NCBI RefSeq assembly: GCF_029504575.1
Contig: NZ_JAQFII010000001.1
Location: 3,045,001 to 3,109,000, forward strand
Reading direction: 5' to 3'
DNA: 64,000 nucleotides
DNA from: Streptomyces sp. SPB162
GTDB taxonomy: Bacteria; Actinomycetota; Actinomycetes; Streptomycetales; Streptomycetaceae
Shown: positions 18,331-27,899 of the stretch, piece by piece
How the letters are laid out: each line of letters opens with the position of its first letter
How positions within the stretch are numbered: position 1 is the first letter of the stretch
Program-made: the position numbers and the translations under genes
The notes under the pieces: model-generated
Told to the model about the DNA's origin: nothing
Databases searched by the model: none
Seen by the model: only the letters and a program-made list of their open reading frames with translations

Positions 18331-19655
18331 CGGCCCCGTCCCTCCCCGCGGACGCGACCGCCCCGTCCTTCCGGGTGCTGGCCGTCTCCGGGATCCCCGA
18401 GGTGCAGGCGGGTGACGACCTCGCCAAGCTGATCGCCGCCGCCGACCCCGCGCTCGCGGACGGTGACGTGCTGCTGGTGACGTCGAAGATCGTCAGCAAG
18501 GCCGAGGGCCGGATCGTCCGCGCGGACGACCGCGAGGCCGCGATCGACGCCGAGATGGTGCGGCTGGTCGCGCGGCGCGGACCCACCCGGATCGTCGAGA
18601 CCCGGCACGGCTTCGTCATGGCCGCGGCCGGTGTCGACGCGTCCAACACCGCGCCCGGGACCGTGCTGCTGTTGCCCGAGGACCCGGACGCGTCCGCCCG
18701 CGAGATCCGGGCGGGGCTGCGCGCGGCGCTCGGGCTGGACGTCGCGGTCGTCGTCACGGACACCTTCGGACGGCCGTGGCGCGAGGGGCTCACCGACGTC
18801 GCCATCGGCGCCGCCGGGCTGCGGGTCCTGGATGACCTGCGCGGGGGCACCGACTCGCACGGCAACGCCCTGAGCATGACGGTGACCGCCACCGCGGACG
18901 AGCTCGCCGCGGCCGGGGACCTCGTCAAGGGCAAGGCGGCCGGGCTCCCGGTCGCCGTCGTCCGCGGCCTCGGCCACCTGGTGACGGCGGACGACGGGCC
19001 GGGCGCCCGCGCCCTCGTCCGGGACGCGGGCGCGGACATGTTCCGGCTCGGCACGTCGGAGGCCGTCCGCGAGGCCGTCGCCGCGCGCCGCACGGTCCGG
19101 GACTTCACCCCGGAGCCGGTGGACGGGGCCGCGGTCCGCCGGGCCGTCGCGATGGCCGTCACCGCGCCCGCCCCGCACCACACGACGCCCTGGCGGTTCG
19201 TCCTGCTGGAGTCCGAGGAGTCGAGGACCCGGCTGCTCGACGCCATGCGGGACGCCTGGGAGGCGGACCTGCGGGCCGACGGCTTCCCCGAGGAGAGCAT
19301 CACCCGCCGGCTCCGGCGCGGTGACGTGCTGCGGCGCGCCCCCTACCTGATCGTTCCGTGCCTGGTCGCCGACGGCGCGCACGCGTATCCGGACGCGCGG
19401 CGGGCGGCCGCGGAACGCGAGATGTTCGTCGTCGCCGTCGGCGCCGCGGTGCAGAACCTGCTGGTCGCGCTGGCGGGTGAGCAGCTCGGCTCGGCGTGGG
19501 TCTCGTCGACGATGTTCTGCCGCGATGTGGTGCGGGACGTTCTCGGACTGCCGGTCGAGTGGGACCCGATGGGCGCGGTCGCCGTCGGCCACGCGGCGGC
19601 GCCGCCGAAGGCACGGCCGGAGCGGACCGCGGAGGAGTTCCTCACCGTCCGCTGA
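18327..19655 (+). CDS. fbiB: Coenzyme F420 gamma-glutamyl ligase FbiB (CofE-nitroreductase fusion)
   Basis: A 442-residue bifunctional enzyme that extends F420-0 with gamma-linked glutamates. The N-terminal part (about 10-245) is the CofE GTP-dependent ligase ([41 protein letters not shown]). The C-terminal part (about 250-442) is an FMN-binding nitroreductase-like domain ([26 protein letters not shown]) that in mycobacteria reduces dehydro-F420-0. This fusion is the usual actinobacterial form. GTG start overlaps the fbiA stop as GTGA, which argues for translational coupling. fbiC and fbiD are not in the window. Confidence 0.95.
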   Translation: MTAPSLPADATAPSFRVLAVSGIPEVQAGDDLAKLIAAADPALADGDVLLVTSKIVSKAEGRIVRADDREAAIDAEMVRLVARRGPTRIVETRHGFVMAAAGVDASNTAPGTVLLLPEDPDASAREIRAGLRAALGLDVAVVVTDTFGRPWREGLTDVAIGAAGLRVLDDLRGGTDSHGNALSMTVTATADELAAAGDLVKGKAAGLPVAVVRGLGHLVTADDGPGARALVRDAGADMFRLGTSEAVREAVAARRTVRDFTPEPVDGAAVRRAVAMAVTAPAPHHTTPWRFVLLESEESRTRLLDAMRDAWEADLRADGFPEESITRRLRRGDVLRRAPYLIVPCLVADGAHAYPDARRAAAEREMFVVAVGAAVQNLLVALAGEQLGSAWVSSTMFCRDVVRDVLGLPVEWDPMGAVAVGHAAAPPKARPERTAEEFLTVR

Positions 19656-19669
19656 CGGCCGGGCGTCGC

Positions 19670-20593
19670 TCAGATCTTGCTGAAGTTCCTCGGGGAGAAG
19701 CGCGGCGCGCGCCGGGGCGGGACCCGGCCGCTGAGCAGGATCAGGCGGGCCGCCCGGTGGCGCTGGCCCTCGTAGGGGGCCAGCAGCTCGCACATCGTGG
19801 CGTCGTCGGTGCGGTGCGCTCCGGTGAGGGCGAAGCCGACGATGTTCGGCAGGTGCAGGTCACCGACGGTCAGCGCGTCCGGCGCTCCGTTGCTGCGCTG
19901 CAGCGTCTCGGCGGCCGTCCAGGGGCCGATGCCGGGGATCACCGTCAGCCGGGCGGTGGCCGCCGCCAGGTCCATCGCGGCGGCCTCCTCCATCCGCGCG
20001 GCCACCCGGACCGCGCGCAGGATGGTCGCGGAACGCTTGCTGTCGACCCCGGCGCCGTGCCACTCCCAGGACGGGATCAGGGACCACTGGCGCGGAGTGG
20101 GCATGACGCACATCCCGCCGGCGGGGCCGCCGGTGGCCGGGCCGGGGGCCGGCTCACCGTGCCGCCGCAGCAGCAGCCGCCAGGCGCGATACGCCTCGTC
20201 GGAGGTGACCTTCTGCTCCAGGATCGCGGGGATCAGCGATTCGAGGACGAGACCGGTCCTGGTCAGCCGCAGGCCCGGATTCCGCCGGTGCGCCTCGTGC
20301 ACGACGCGGTGGCGCGGCGTGAACGGCGTCGGGTCGTCATCGGCGCCGAGCAGTCCGGGGAGCGCCTCCAGCAGCCACTCCGCGCCATCGCCCCAGGCCT
20401 GCGCCTGGACGACGCCGTCGGCCGCGGTGATCCGCGCGGTGCCGGGGCCCTGCGGGGTGCGGGCCGCCCGCCAGATCGCGCCGTCGGGCGTCACCCGGTA
20501 CGCCGGATCCCCCGGACCGCGGCCCAGCGGGCCCAGCGTCCGGCGGAGGTCGGGGCGGCCCTCGGGGGTCCAGCTGCGGAAACTCGTGCGCAC
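19670..20593 (-). CDS. AlkA-like DNA-3-methyladenine glycosylase
   Basis: A 307-residue DNA-repair glycosylase of the HhH-GPD superfamily that should excise alkylated purines. The C-terminal half shows the helix-hairpin-helix LTVIPGIGPWTAAETLQ followed by VGDLHLPN, whose Asp is the catalytic residue. The N-terminal part (RTLGPLGRGPGDPAYR, VQAQAWGDGAEWLLE) resembles the AlkA beta domain. GTG 20593 is preferred; TACCCT stands 7 bases before it, as expected for the -10 box of a leaderless message. It converges with fbiB, with only 14 bases between stops and no obvious terminator. No Ada-type domain is fused. Confidence 0.85.
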   Translation of the reverse strand: MRTSFRSWTPEGRPDLRRTLGPLGRGPGDPAYRVTPDGAIWRAARTPQGPGTARITAADGVVQAQAWGDGAEWLLEALPGLLGADDDPTPFTPRHRVVHEAHRRNPGLRLTRTGLVLESLIPAILEQKVTSDEAYRAWRLLLRRHGEPAPGPATGGPAGGMCVMPTPRQWSLIPSWEWHGAGVDSKRSATILRAVRVAARMEEAAAMDLAAATARLTVIPGIGPWTAAETLQRSNGAPDALTVGDLHLPNIVGFALTGAHRTDDATMCELLAPYEGQRHRAARLILLSGRVPPRRAPRFSPRNFSKI

Positions 20594-20648
20594 CCGTCCG
20601 AGGGTAGCCGCCCCCTCGGACAGCACCACCCGCCGCTACTGGTCCCCG

Positions 20649-21731
20649 CTACTGGTCGGAGGAGAAGCGGAGCGAGGCCGCCGGGATACGGGCGGAGCAC
20701 CAGACGCGGGCGCCGTGCAGCAGCTCGTTGTCCGCCCCGACGGTGGCGCCGTCCCCGATGACCGCGCCGTCCAGCACGGTGCGGGCGCCGATGGTGGCCC
20801 CGGTGCCGATGAGGGAGTCGCGGATGACCGCGCCGTCCTCGACGACCGCGCCCGCCAGCACGAGGCTGCCGTCGATGGCGGCGTCGGCACCGATCCGGGC
20901 CCCGGCGCCGACGCAGGTGCCGCCGGTGAGCTTGGTGCCCTCACCGACGACGGCGCCCTCCAGGACGAGCCGCTCGCCCCGGCGGCCCGGGACGGCCGGC
21001 GAGGGCGCGCGGCCGAGGACGAGGTCGGCGGAACCGCGGACGAACGCCTGCGGGGTGCCGAGGTCGAGCCAGTACGTGGAGTCGACCATGCCCTGCAGGT
21101 GCGCGCCGGCGGCCAGGAGGCCGGGGAACGTCTCCCGTTCCACCGAGACCGGGCGCCCGGCCGGGATGCTGTCGATCACCGAGCGGTTGAACACGTAAGC
21201 GCCCGCGTTGATCTGGTCCGTCACGATCTCCTCGGGGGTCTGCGGCTTCTCGAGGAAGGCCGTGACGCGCCCGGAGGGATCGGTGGGGACGAGGCCGAAG
21301 GCGCGCGGGTCGGCGACCTTGGTGAGGTGCAGCGAGACGTCGGCGCCGGTCGTGCGGTGGTTGTCGACGAGGGCGCGGATGTCGAGGCCGGTGAGGATGT
21401 CGCCGTTGAAGATGAGGACGGGCTCGCCGGGGGCGGACGTCAGCCGGGAGGCGACGTTGCGGATGGCACCGCCCGTGCCGAGCGGCTCGTCCTCGGTGAC
21501 GTACTCCAGGTGCAGGCCGAGCGCGGAGCCGTCGCCGAAGTGCGGTTCGAAGACCTCAGCGAGGTAGGACGTGGCGAGCACGATGTGCTCGACCCCGGCC
21601 GCGCGGGCGCGGGCGAGCTGGTGGGTCAGGAACGGCACACCGGCCGCCGGGACCATGGGCTTGGGCGTGTGCACCGTCAGCGGGCGCAGTCTCGTGCCCT
21701 TTCCGCCGACCAAGAGGATCGCTTCAGTCAC
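20649..21731 (-). CDS. Mannose-1-phosphate guanylyltransferase-like nucleotidyltransferase
   Basis: A 360-residue sugar-phosphate nucleotidyltransferase. The N-terminal domain has the pyrophosphorylase signature LVGGKGTRLRPLTVHTPKPM, the metal-binding FNGDILTG and the lysine-bearing FLEKPQTPEE; the C-terminal domain (about 240-345) is a left-handed beta-helix with many hexapeptide repeats (GAVVGEG, GAGARIG, GTGATIG). With manA and manB in the same window it most likely makes GDP-mannose (manC function), although glucose-1-phosphate specificity cannot be excluded by eye. GTG 21731 gives the family start VTEAILLVGGKG. It lies 55 bases upstream of the AlkA-like gene in the same direction. Confidence 0.87.
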   Translation of the reverse strand: MTEAILLVGGKGTRLRPLTVHTPKPMVPAAGVPFLTHQLARARAAGVEHIVLATSYLAEVFEPHFGDGSALGLHLEYVTEDEPLGTGGAIRNVASRLTSAPGEPVLIFNGDILTGLDIRALVDNHRTTGADVSLHLTKVADPRAFGLVPTDPSGRVTAFLEKPQTPEEIVTDQINAGAYVFNRSVIDSIPAGRPVSVERETFPGLLAAGAHLQGMVDSTYWLDLGTPQAFVRGSADLVLGRAPSPAVPGRRGERLVLEGAVVGEGTKLTGGTCVGAGARIGADAAIDGSLVLAGAVVEDGAVIRDSLIGTGATIGARTVLDGAVIGDGATVGADNELLHGARVWCSARIPAASLRFSSDQ

Positions 21732-21864
21732 CTGGGTTCTTCTCTGCTTCCTGGTGGGCGGGCCGGTGGGCGGCAATCTTAGGCAGATGAAGCGATGAGC
21801 TGACCACTCGCACCGCTGAGCGCCCCGTCACGCGCGCTCCGCACGGCCTCGGGGCACACGCACT

Positions 21865-21900
21865 CCGCGGCCCCGGGACGCAGTGTCGCCGGGGCCGCGG
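21865..21900 (-). terminator. Terminator downstream of the amidase
   Basis: Perfect 12-bp arms (CCGCGGCCCCGG at 21865-21876 with CCGGGGCCGCGG at 21889-21900) and a 12-base loop, 19 bases after the amidase stop in the leftward direction. Confidence 0.75.
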
Positions 21901-21918
21901 ATCGGGGTTGGCGGTGGA

Positions 21919-23535
21919 TCAGCGGCCCTGCAGACCGGCGGCCGTCTTCCGGGCGCCGCCGAGCTGGCTGTAGAGCTTGTCGCCGGGGCACTCGGTGGCG
22001 AAGCCGTCACGGTGCCCGGAAAGGGTGTTGAGCTTCACGCTGGAACCCTTCTTGTAGAGGTTCCCGCCACCGGACACCAGGTGGGTGGTGCCGGCCGGGT
22101 TGCCCGCGTACAGACCGAGCTTCCATGCGGCGAGCTGCGCCACCGCCTTCACGGCCGCGGCCGGAGGCGAGGCGGAGGTGAAGGTGCCGAGCACCGCGAC
22201 GCCCGAGCTGTCGGTGTTGAAGCCGAGGGTGTGAGCGCCGAAGACGGCCTTGGCGACGCCGCCCGCCCGGCCCTCGTAGATGTTTCCGCACTTGTCGATG
22301 AGGAAGTTGTAGCCGATGTCCCGCCAGCCGCTGCTCTCCACGTGGTAGCGGTAGATGCTGCGGATGAGGGCGGGCGCTTCGGCGCAGGTGTAGTTGTTCC
22401 CGGTGGCGGTGTGGTGGACGAAGACCACCTTCACCGAGTTGGTGTAGACGAAGCCCGCCTCGCGCAGCTTCTCGTCGGCGCCCCAGCCGGCCCGGGTGAC
22501 GATGCGGGGACGCGGGCCGACGTGGCTCGTACTGCCCGCCTCGACCAGGGTCTGCGCCTGGGTCTGCGCCTGGGTGAGCGCGGGGAGCTCGGTGGCCGCG
22601 GGCGCGTCCGGGACGCTGCCCGGCTCCACTCCGTGGTCGTCCAGGACCGGAGTGACGGGTGGGGTGACGGGCGTGGTGCCCGGCACGGTGCCGGGAGTGA
22701 CGCCGGGCGTCGTGACGGGTGGGGTGACGGGCGTGGTGCCCGGCACGGTGCCGGGGATGACGCCTGGCGTCGTGACGGGCGTGGCGCCAGGGTCGGCGCC
22801 AGGGGTGACCCCGGGCGTCGACGTCGCCGGCGCGGTGCCGGGCGGGGCGCTCGGAACCGTGATCGGCACGCTCGGCGTGATCGGGGCGGGCAGGATGCTC
22901 GGAGGTACGGCCGGAGCGGCGGGGGTGGCCGGAGCGGCGGGCGCCGGAGCCGTCGGGGTCGCCGGGCCGTCGTCGCCCGGGTCGACCATCTCCAGGCGCA
23001 GCCCGGCGGGCAGCGGCAGCGCCTCGGTGCCGGAACCGGCGCGGGGTGCGGCTGCCGTGCCGGGCCGGACGCGGACCTGGACGCCGTCCGCGGCCCCCAC
23101 CCACAGCGGGGCGGTGGCTCCGCGGCCGACCCGGTCACCCGGGTCGGGGGCGTCGTCGGTGTGCGCCTGGATGTCCTGCCAGCCCGACCAGGTGCCAGTG
23201 CCGGCCGCCCGGGTGCGGGCCTGGACGGTGCCGTCGAGGTGGGCCGCCGGGTCGTTCCAGGTGACGCCGAGCAGCGAGAACGGGTCGACCTGACGGGCGG
23301 ACAGGCCCTGCTCGGCGGGGGCGCCGGGCGCACGGTCGGTTTCGTGGTCGGTGGTGGGGGCGACGAGCGACACCAGGGGAAGGGTGCGGGTGCTGCCCGG
23401 TAGTTGGGAGGCCGTCGTTTGGGCCGGCCGCGCGGGACGGCCGCTGTGTGCGGCGGCGGCCGAGGGTACGGCGAACGGAAGCGCCAGCGCGGCCGTGCAC
23501 GCGACGCCGATGGTGGTGGCTAGGAATGCACGCAT
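21919..23535 (-). CDS. Secreted peptidoglycan-recognition N-acetylmuramoyl-L-alanine amidase
   Basis: A 538-residue exported peptidoglycan hydrolase. Residues 1-29 are a signal peptide (MRAFLATTIGVACTAALALP, then an ASAAAA-type cleavage region). A roughly 150-residue N-terminal beta-type domain (GTGTWSGWQDIQAHTDD) is followed by a Pro/Thr/Val/Gly linker (about 225-330) with near-identical repeats. The C-terminal PGRP/amidase_2 domain (about 345-520) has VVFVHHTAT and SGHRDGFATECPG holding the zinc ligands and the catalytic region, plus DIGYNFLIDKCGNIYEGR. It cleaves the lactyl-amide bond in peptidoglycan. A downstream hairpin ends the transcript. Confidence 0.93.
   Translation of the reverse strand: MRAFLATTIGVACTAALALPFAVPSAAAAHSGRPARPAQTTASQLPGSTRTLPLVSLVAPTTDHETDRAPGAPAEQGLSARQVDPFSLLGVTWNDPAAHLDGTVQARTRAAGTGTWSGWQDIQAHTDDAPDPGDRVGRGATAPLWVGAADGVQVRVRPGTAAAPRAGSGTEALPLPAGLRLEMVDPGDDGPATPTAPAPAAPATPAAPAVPPSILPAPITPSVPITVPSAPPGTAPATSTPGVTPGADPGATPVTTPGVIPGTVPGTTPVTPPVTTPGVTPGTVPGTTPVTPPVTPVLDDHGVEPGSVPDAPAATELPALTQAQTQAQTLVEAGSTSHVGPRPRIVTRAGWGADEKLREAGFVYTNSVKVVFVHHTATGNNYTCAEAPALIRSIYRYHVESSGWRDIGYNFLIDKCGNIYEGRAGGVAKAVFGAHTLGFNTDSSGVAVLGTFTSASPPAAAVKAVAQLAAWKLGLYAGNPAGTTHLVSGGGNLYKKGSSVKLNTLSGHRDGFATECPGDKLYSQLGGARKTAAGLQGR
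22652..22771. repeat. 60-bp direct repeat in the amidase linker
   Basis: A 44-base block beginning GTGACGGGTGGGGTGACGGG occurs identically at 22652 and 22712, a period of 60 bp (20 codons), followed by a decayed third copy. It encodes the repeated linker motif PGTVPGTTPVTPPVT. The near identity at DNA level suggests recent duplication and copy-number variability. Confidence 0.85.
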
Positions 23536-23663
23536 AGGACAGATCGTGACATAAGCCTCATGTATGTCCAGTCGACATCTGACGCGCAGTCCGCCCGAAC
23601 GACCCCTCGTCCTCGCCCGTACGGGCGAGGGCCGCCAACCGGGCGGCGGGTAGCCTGAGCCGG

Positions 23664-24420
23664 GTGACCGCTACCGCCAACACCCCCGCCGGCCTGCTGG
23701 ATTACGCCCTCAGGACCGAGCCCGCCCGTCCACTGGTGACCTTCTACGACGACGCCACCGGCGAACGCGTCGAACTCTCCGTGGACCACGTTCGGCAATT
23801 GGGTGGCGAAGACCGCCAACCTGATCCAGGACGACCTCGGCGCGCAGCCCGGTGACCGGCTCGCGCTGCTGCTGCCCGCGCACTGGCAGACGGCGGTCTG
23901 GGTGCTCGCCTGCTTCTCCACCGGCGTGGTCGTCGTCCCGGGCGGTGATCCGGCCGCCGCCGACCTGGTGGTCAGCGGCCCGGAGACGCTCGACGCCGCC
24001 CTCGCCTGCGACGGCGAGCGGGTCGCGCTCGCGCTGCGCCCGCTCGGCGGCCGCTTCCCGCAGCCGCCGGCCGGCTTCGCCGACTACGCGGTGGAGGTGC
24101 CCAGCCAGGGCGACCGCTTCGCGCCGTACGCCCCCGTCGGCCCGGACGCACCGGCGCTGCAGCTCCCGGACGGCTCGGTGCTGACCGCCGCCCAGGTCGT
24201 CGAAAGAGCCCGCGGGACCGCCGCGGAACTGGGTCTGGCCCCTGGCTCCCGGCTGCTCTCCGGACGGTCCTTCGACGACTGGGACGGCCTGGCCGCGGGC
24301 CTGCTGGCACCGCTGGCCGCGGACGGCTCGATCGTCCTGTGCCGGCACCTCGACCGGCTTCCCGCCGACCAGCTGGCGAAGCGCGAGGAGAGCGAACGCG
24401 TCACCCATATGGCCCAGTAA
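23664..24420 (+). pseudogene. TIGR03089 family protein, frameshifted (possibly assembly error)
   Basis: A conserved actinobacterial protein (TIGR03089 type) resembling the N-terminal part of AMP-forming acyl-CoA synthetases (LLDYALRTEPARPLVTFYDD, GDRLALLLPAHWQTAVW), without the full adenylation motifs; its role is unknown. The frame breaks near 23781-23785: coding for VTTFGNWVAKTANLI reads GTGGACC instead of GTGACC, one extra G. Without it the gene is 251 residues with normal ends. GTG start at 23664, stop at 24418-24420. It commonly precedes LCP genes, as here. Confidence 0.82.
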
Positions 24421-24572
24421 CGGACCGCTCCCCCGGGCCCTCCGTCGCGTCCTGGGGGATGCTGGGTTGATCACCGGACGAGTGGAAGAACGATGTCACG
24501 CAACCATGTACGGGAATCGGCTGTCTGAACGGGTGCCGGTCGGGCTTTTCCGCCTGAGGAGTCCGGCACCGA

Positions 24573-25958
24573 GTGACTCACCGAGGGATGGGCGCAGACG
24601 TGACCACGCAAGGAGGCACGCCCGCCCCGCCGCCGGAACCGGAGGACGTGTCTTCCGCCGGGAAAGGCGCCGAGGGCGCTGACACCCCGCCCGCCGCACC
24701 CGCGGCGCGCAAGGGGCGTCGCTGGCTGCGCGTGCTCTGTGGCTGCACCGCCGGGGTGCTGATCGTCGGCACCGGCACCGCCTGGTTCCTCTACAAGCAG
24801 CTCGACGGGAACATCAAGACCGACTTCGCGACCGCCAACGAGCTGGAGCGCATCCAGGCGGAGCGGCCCGACCCGGGCCCGACCTCCACCGAGAACATCC
24901 TGCTCATCGGGTCCGACACCCGCGGCAACGGCAACGACGAGTACGGCAAGGACAGCGGCACCCAGCGCTCCGACACCACGATCCTGCTCCACCTGTCCGC
25001 CGACCGCAGCAGCGCCACCGCCGTCAGCATCCCGCGGGACCTGATGGCCCATGTGCCCAGTTGCACGCAGCCGAACGGAACCATGACCCAGGAGAAGTAC
25101 GTCCAGTTCAACTGGGCGTTCGAGTCCGGTGGGGCGGCCTGCACGATCCGCACGGTCGAGCGGATGACCGGTATCCGCGTCGACCACCACCTGATCGTGG
25201 ATTTCAACGGCTTCAAGAAGATGGTCGACGCGGTGGACGGAGTCGAGGTGTGCGTGCCGAAGGCGATCAACGACCCGGAAGCGCGGCTGAACCTCCCGGC
25301 CGGGAAGCAGACGCTGCGCGGGGAGAGCGCCCTGGGCTACGTGCGGGCCAGGTACACCATCGGCGACGGCAGCGACACCCAGCGGATGAACCGCCAGCAG
25401 GACTTCATGGCCTCGCTGGTGAACAAGATCCGCAGCGACGGCGTGCTGCTCAACCCGACCAAGCTGTATCCGCTGCTCTCGGCGGCGACGTCGTCGCTGA
25501 CGGCGGACCCGGGGTTGGACTCGCTGGCCGAGCTGTACGAACTCGTCCGCGGCCTGGAGAACACTCCGACCAGCGCGGTGCGCTTCCTGACCGCGCCGCG
25601 CCAGCCGTACATGAACAACACCGACCGGGACGAACTCGTCCAGCCCGAGGCCGGCCAGCTCTTCGCCGCGCTCCGCGCGGACAAGCCGGTCGTGGTCTCG
25701 GGGAAGGTCGACGTGAAGGCGAGGCCCTCGGCGTCGGCGACGACAGCGCCGGCGACCGCGCCGGTGACAGTGCCGACGACCGCACCGGCGACCGCGGCGA
25801 CGACCGCCGAGCCGGCCGACGGCGGATCCTCGGGCGCCGCCGGGACCGGGGAGGACGGCAAGTCGGGGCGGGTGGCGGCGACTCCGGTCCCGCCCGGCGG
25901 CCAACCGACGTTTCCGGGCACGACCGCCGCCCGAGACATCTGTGGTAAAGCGCAATAA
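24573..25958 (+). CDS. LCP (LytR-CpsA-Psr) family wall-polymer ligase 1
   Basis: A 461-residue membrane-anchored LCP protein. This family transfers lipid-linked glycopolymers to peptidoglycan; the older name transcriptional attenuator is misleading. A cytoplasmic tail of about 50 residues precedes one helix (VLCGCTAGVLIVGTGTAWFL). The LCP core has NILLIGSDTRG, RSDTTILLHLS, SIPRDLMAHVP, IRVDHHLIVDFNGF and the RMNRQQDFM segment. The C-terminus is a Thr/Ala/Pro linker with no LytR_C domain. First of four consecutive LCP genes. The start is ambiguous: GTG 24573 has GAGGAG 11 bases upstream; ATG 24588 or GTG 24600 are possible. Confidence 0.9.
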   Translation: MTHRGMGADVTTQGGTPAPPPEPEDVSSAGKGAEGADTPPAAPAARKGRRWLRVLCGCTAGVLIVGTGTAWFLYKQLDGNIKTDFATANELERIQAERPDPGPTSTENILLIGSDTRGNGNDEYGKDSGTQRSDTTILLHLSADRSSATAVSIPRDLMAHVPSCTQPNGTMTQEKYVQFNWAFESGGAACTIRTVERMTGIRVDHHLIVDFNGFKKMVDAVDGVEVCVPKAINDPEARLNLPAGKQTLRGESALGYVRARYTIGDGSDTQRMNRQQDFMASLVNKIRSDGVLLNPTKLYPLLSAATSSLTADPGLDSLAELYELVRGLENTPTSAVRFLTAPRQPYMNNTDRDELVQPEAGQLFAALRADKPVVVSGKVDVKARPSASATTAPATAPVTVPTTAPATAATTAEPADGGSSGAAGTGEDGKSGRVAATPVPPGGQPTFPGTTAARDICGKAQ

Positions 25959-26058
25959 AAGGTATGACCAACGGGCCGGTTGGATTGGATGGTTTGTCCA
26001 GTTGTAGGGGAGTGGAATTTGTCACGCACGTGACTAGACGCTGAAGTGGGGGGCTAGT

Positions 26059-27882
26059 GTGAGCGATCCGGCCGGACCGGCGGATGGCCGAACCGGCCCG
26101 CACGCAGACGGAAGAACCAGAAGATCGAGCGCCCAGGGGGCAGGCGCCGCGTGGCACCGACGGAGGGCCCGAGCAACCGTGGACACGCAAGGCCACAGGA
26201 ACATCGACCCGGCAGACCAGTGGGTCCTTGATCCGGAAACGGGCAGCTACGTGCTGCGGATGGACCCCGGGGAAGCTCCGTCACCCAGCGTGCCCGCACA
26301 GGGCGGCAGGCGTGAGCGCCGCGAGCAGCAGAGCGCCCGCACCGCCCCGGCAGCCACCCCCGCCGACACTTCTCCGAGCTCCTCGGACGCGCCGAACCGT
26401 GCCAGCCGCCGCAAGGCCAAGCCCCGGAAGTCCCGCAAGAAGAAGGTCCTCATCTGGACCGCGGCCTCGCTCGGCTTCGTCCTGGTCGCCGGTTCCGTCG
26501 GCGGCTACCTGGTCTACCAGCACTTCAACAACAACATCTCCACCGTCGACGTCGGGGACGCGGGCAACAAGGACGTCACTGCCGACGGTCCGGTGAACAT
26601 CCTCGTGATCGGCACCGACAGCCGTGAGGGGCTCGGCAAGGAGTACGGCGACGCGGGCAGCGTCGGCCACGCCGACACCACGATCCTGTTCCACGTCTCC
26701 AAGGACCGCACCAACGCGACCGCGTTGAGCATCCCGCGCGACCTGATGACCGACATCCCGGACTGCCCGACGAAGCAGAAGGACGGTTCGACGAAGGTCG
26801 TCGCCGCCGAGAAGAACGTCCGCTTCAACACCAGCCTCGGCCAGGAGGGCCGCGACCCGGGGTGCACGATGCGCGCCGTGAAGGCACTGACCGGAGTGAG
26901 CGTGGACCACTTCATGATGGCCAACTTCACCGCGGTCAAGGACCTGTCGAGCGCGGTCGGCGGTGTCGACATCTGCCTGGCCAAGCCGATCAACGACCCC
27001 AAGTCGCACCTCAACCTCAGCGAGGGCCACCACACGGTCGCGGGTGACGACGCGCTCGCGTTCGTACGGACCCGGCACGCGGTCGGCTTCGGCGGCGACC
27101 TGGACCGCATCAAGCTCCAGCAGCAGTTCCTCGGCTCGATGATCCGCCAGATGAAATCCGGTGACACCCTCACCAGTCCCGGCAAGCTGTGGAAGCTGGC
27201 GAACGCGGCAACCAAGGCGCTCACCGTCGACAGCGCCATCGGCAGCATCTCGAAGCTGTCGGACCTGGCGAAGGACCTCAGTTCGGTCGACACCAAGAAC
27301 ATCACTTTCGCCACCGTCCCGGTCATCGACAACCCGGCGGACGGCAAGATCCACAAGACCGTCATCCTCGATCCGACCAAGGCCCCGCAGGTCTTCTCCA
27401 TGGTGAAGAGCGACATCTCCCTCACCAAGGTGACGAAGAAGCCGGGCTCGCCGACCGAGTCGGGGACCCCGGCGCCGGACAAGCTGTCGGGCACGAAGGC
27501 GCCCGCGTCACAGGTTCGCGTCAAGGTGTTCAACGGGAGTGGCGTGACGGGGGCCGCGCAGGCCACCATCAACTGGTTGCAGAACAACAAGGCCGTCAAC
27601 CGCTCCACCAACGGCGGCAACGCCCCGGCCGGAACGGTCGCGAAGACCTCACTCGTCTACGCGCCCAACCAGGCCGACCAGGCGCGTGCCCTGGCCGCGA
27701 TGATGGGGCTGCCGGCGTCGGCGCTGCAGCCGGGGACCGTGGACGCGGCGGCCAAGGCGAACATGACGCTCACCCTTGGCAAGGACTTCAAGGAAGCGGG
27801 CACACCGATAGCCGCGCCGACCACGGCGCCTGAGGGAATTCAGAAGGTCGTGGCGGACGACAAGAGCGTCTGCGCGAAATGA
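26059..27882 (+). CDS. LCP family wall-polymer ligase 2 with LytR_C domain
   Basis: A 607-residue LCP protein, the longest of the cluster. A roughly 125-residue charged cytoplasmic region leads to a helix (IWTAASLGFVLVAGSVGGYL). LCP core: NILVIGTDSREG, HADTTILFHVS, LSIPRDLMTDIPD, VSVDHFMMANFTAV, and RTRHAVGFGGDLDR with its downstream KLQQQF. After about residue 475 comes a LytR_C domain (VRVKVFNGSGVTGAAQ) and a C-terminal cysteine (SVCAK). GTG 26059 has GGGGGG upstream. The 100-bp AT-richer gap after LCP 1 holds GTCACGCACGTGAC, a small inverted repeat, so a separate promoter is possible. Overlap of 4 bases with an in-frame ATG of LCP 3. Confidence 0.9.
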   Translation: MSDPAGPADGRTGPHADGRTRRSSAQGAGAAWHRRRARATVDTQGHRNIDPADQWVLDPETGSYVLRMDPGEAPSPSVPAQGGRRERREQQSARTAPAATPADTSPSSSDAPNRASRRKAKPRKSRKKKVLIWTAASLGFVLVAGSVGGYLVYQHFNNNISTVDVGDAGNKDVTADGPVNILVIGTDSREGLGKEYGDAGSVGHADTTILFHVSKDRTNATALSIPRDLMTDIPDCPTKQKDGSTKVVAAEKNVRFNTSLGQEGRDPGCTMRAVKALTGVSVDHFMMANFTAVKDLSSAVGGVDICLAKPINDPKSHLNLSEGHHTVAGDDALAFVRTRHAVGFGGDLDRIKLQQQFLGSMIRQMKSGDTLTSPGKLWKLANAATKALTVDSAIGSISKLSDLAKDLSSVDTKNITFATVPVIDNPADGKIHKTVILDPTKAPQVFSMVKSDISLTKVTKKPGSPTESGTPAPDKLSGTKAPASQVRVKVFNGSGVTGAAQATINWLQNNKAVNRSTNGGNAPAGTVAKTSLVYAPNQADQARALAAMMGLPASALQPGTVDAAAKANMTLTLGKDFKEAGTPIAAPTTAPEGIQKVVADDKSVCAK

Positions 27883-27899
27883 CGTATCCAGGGGGGGCC

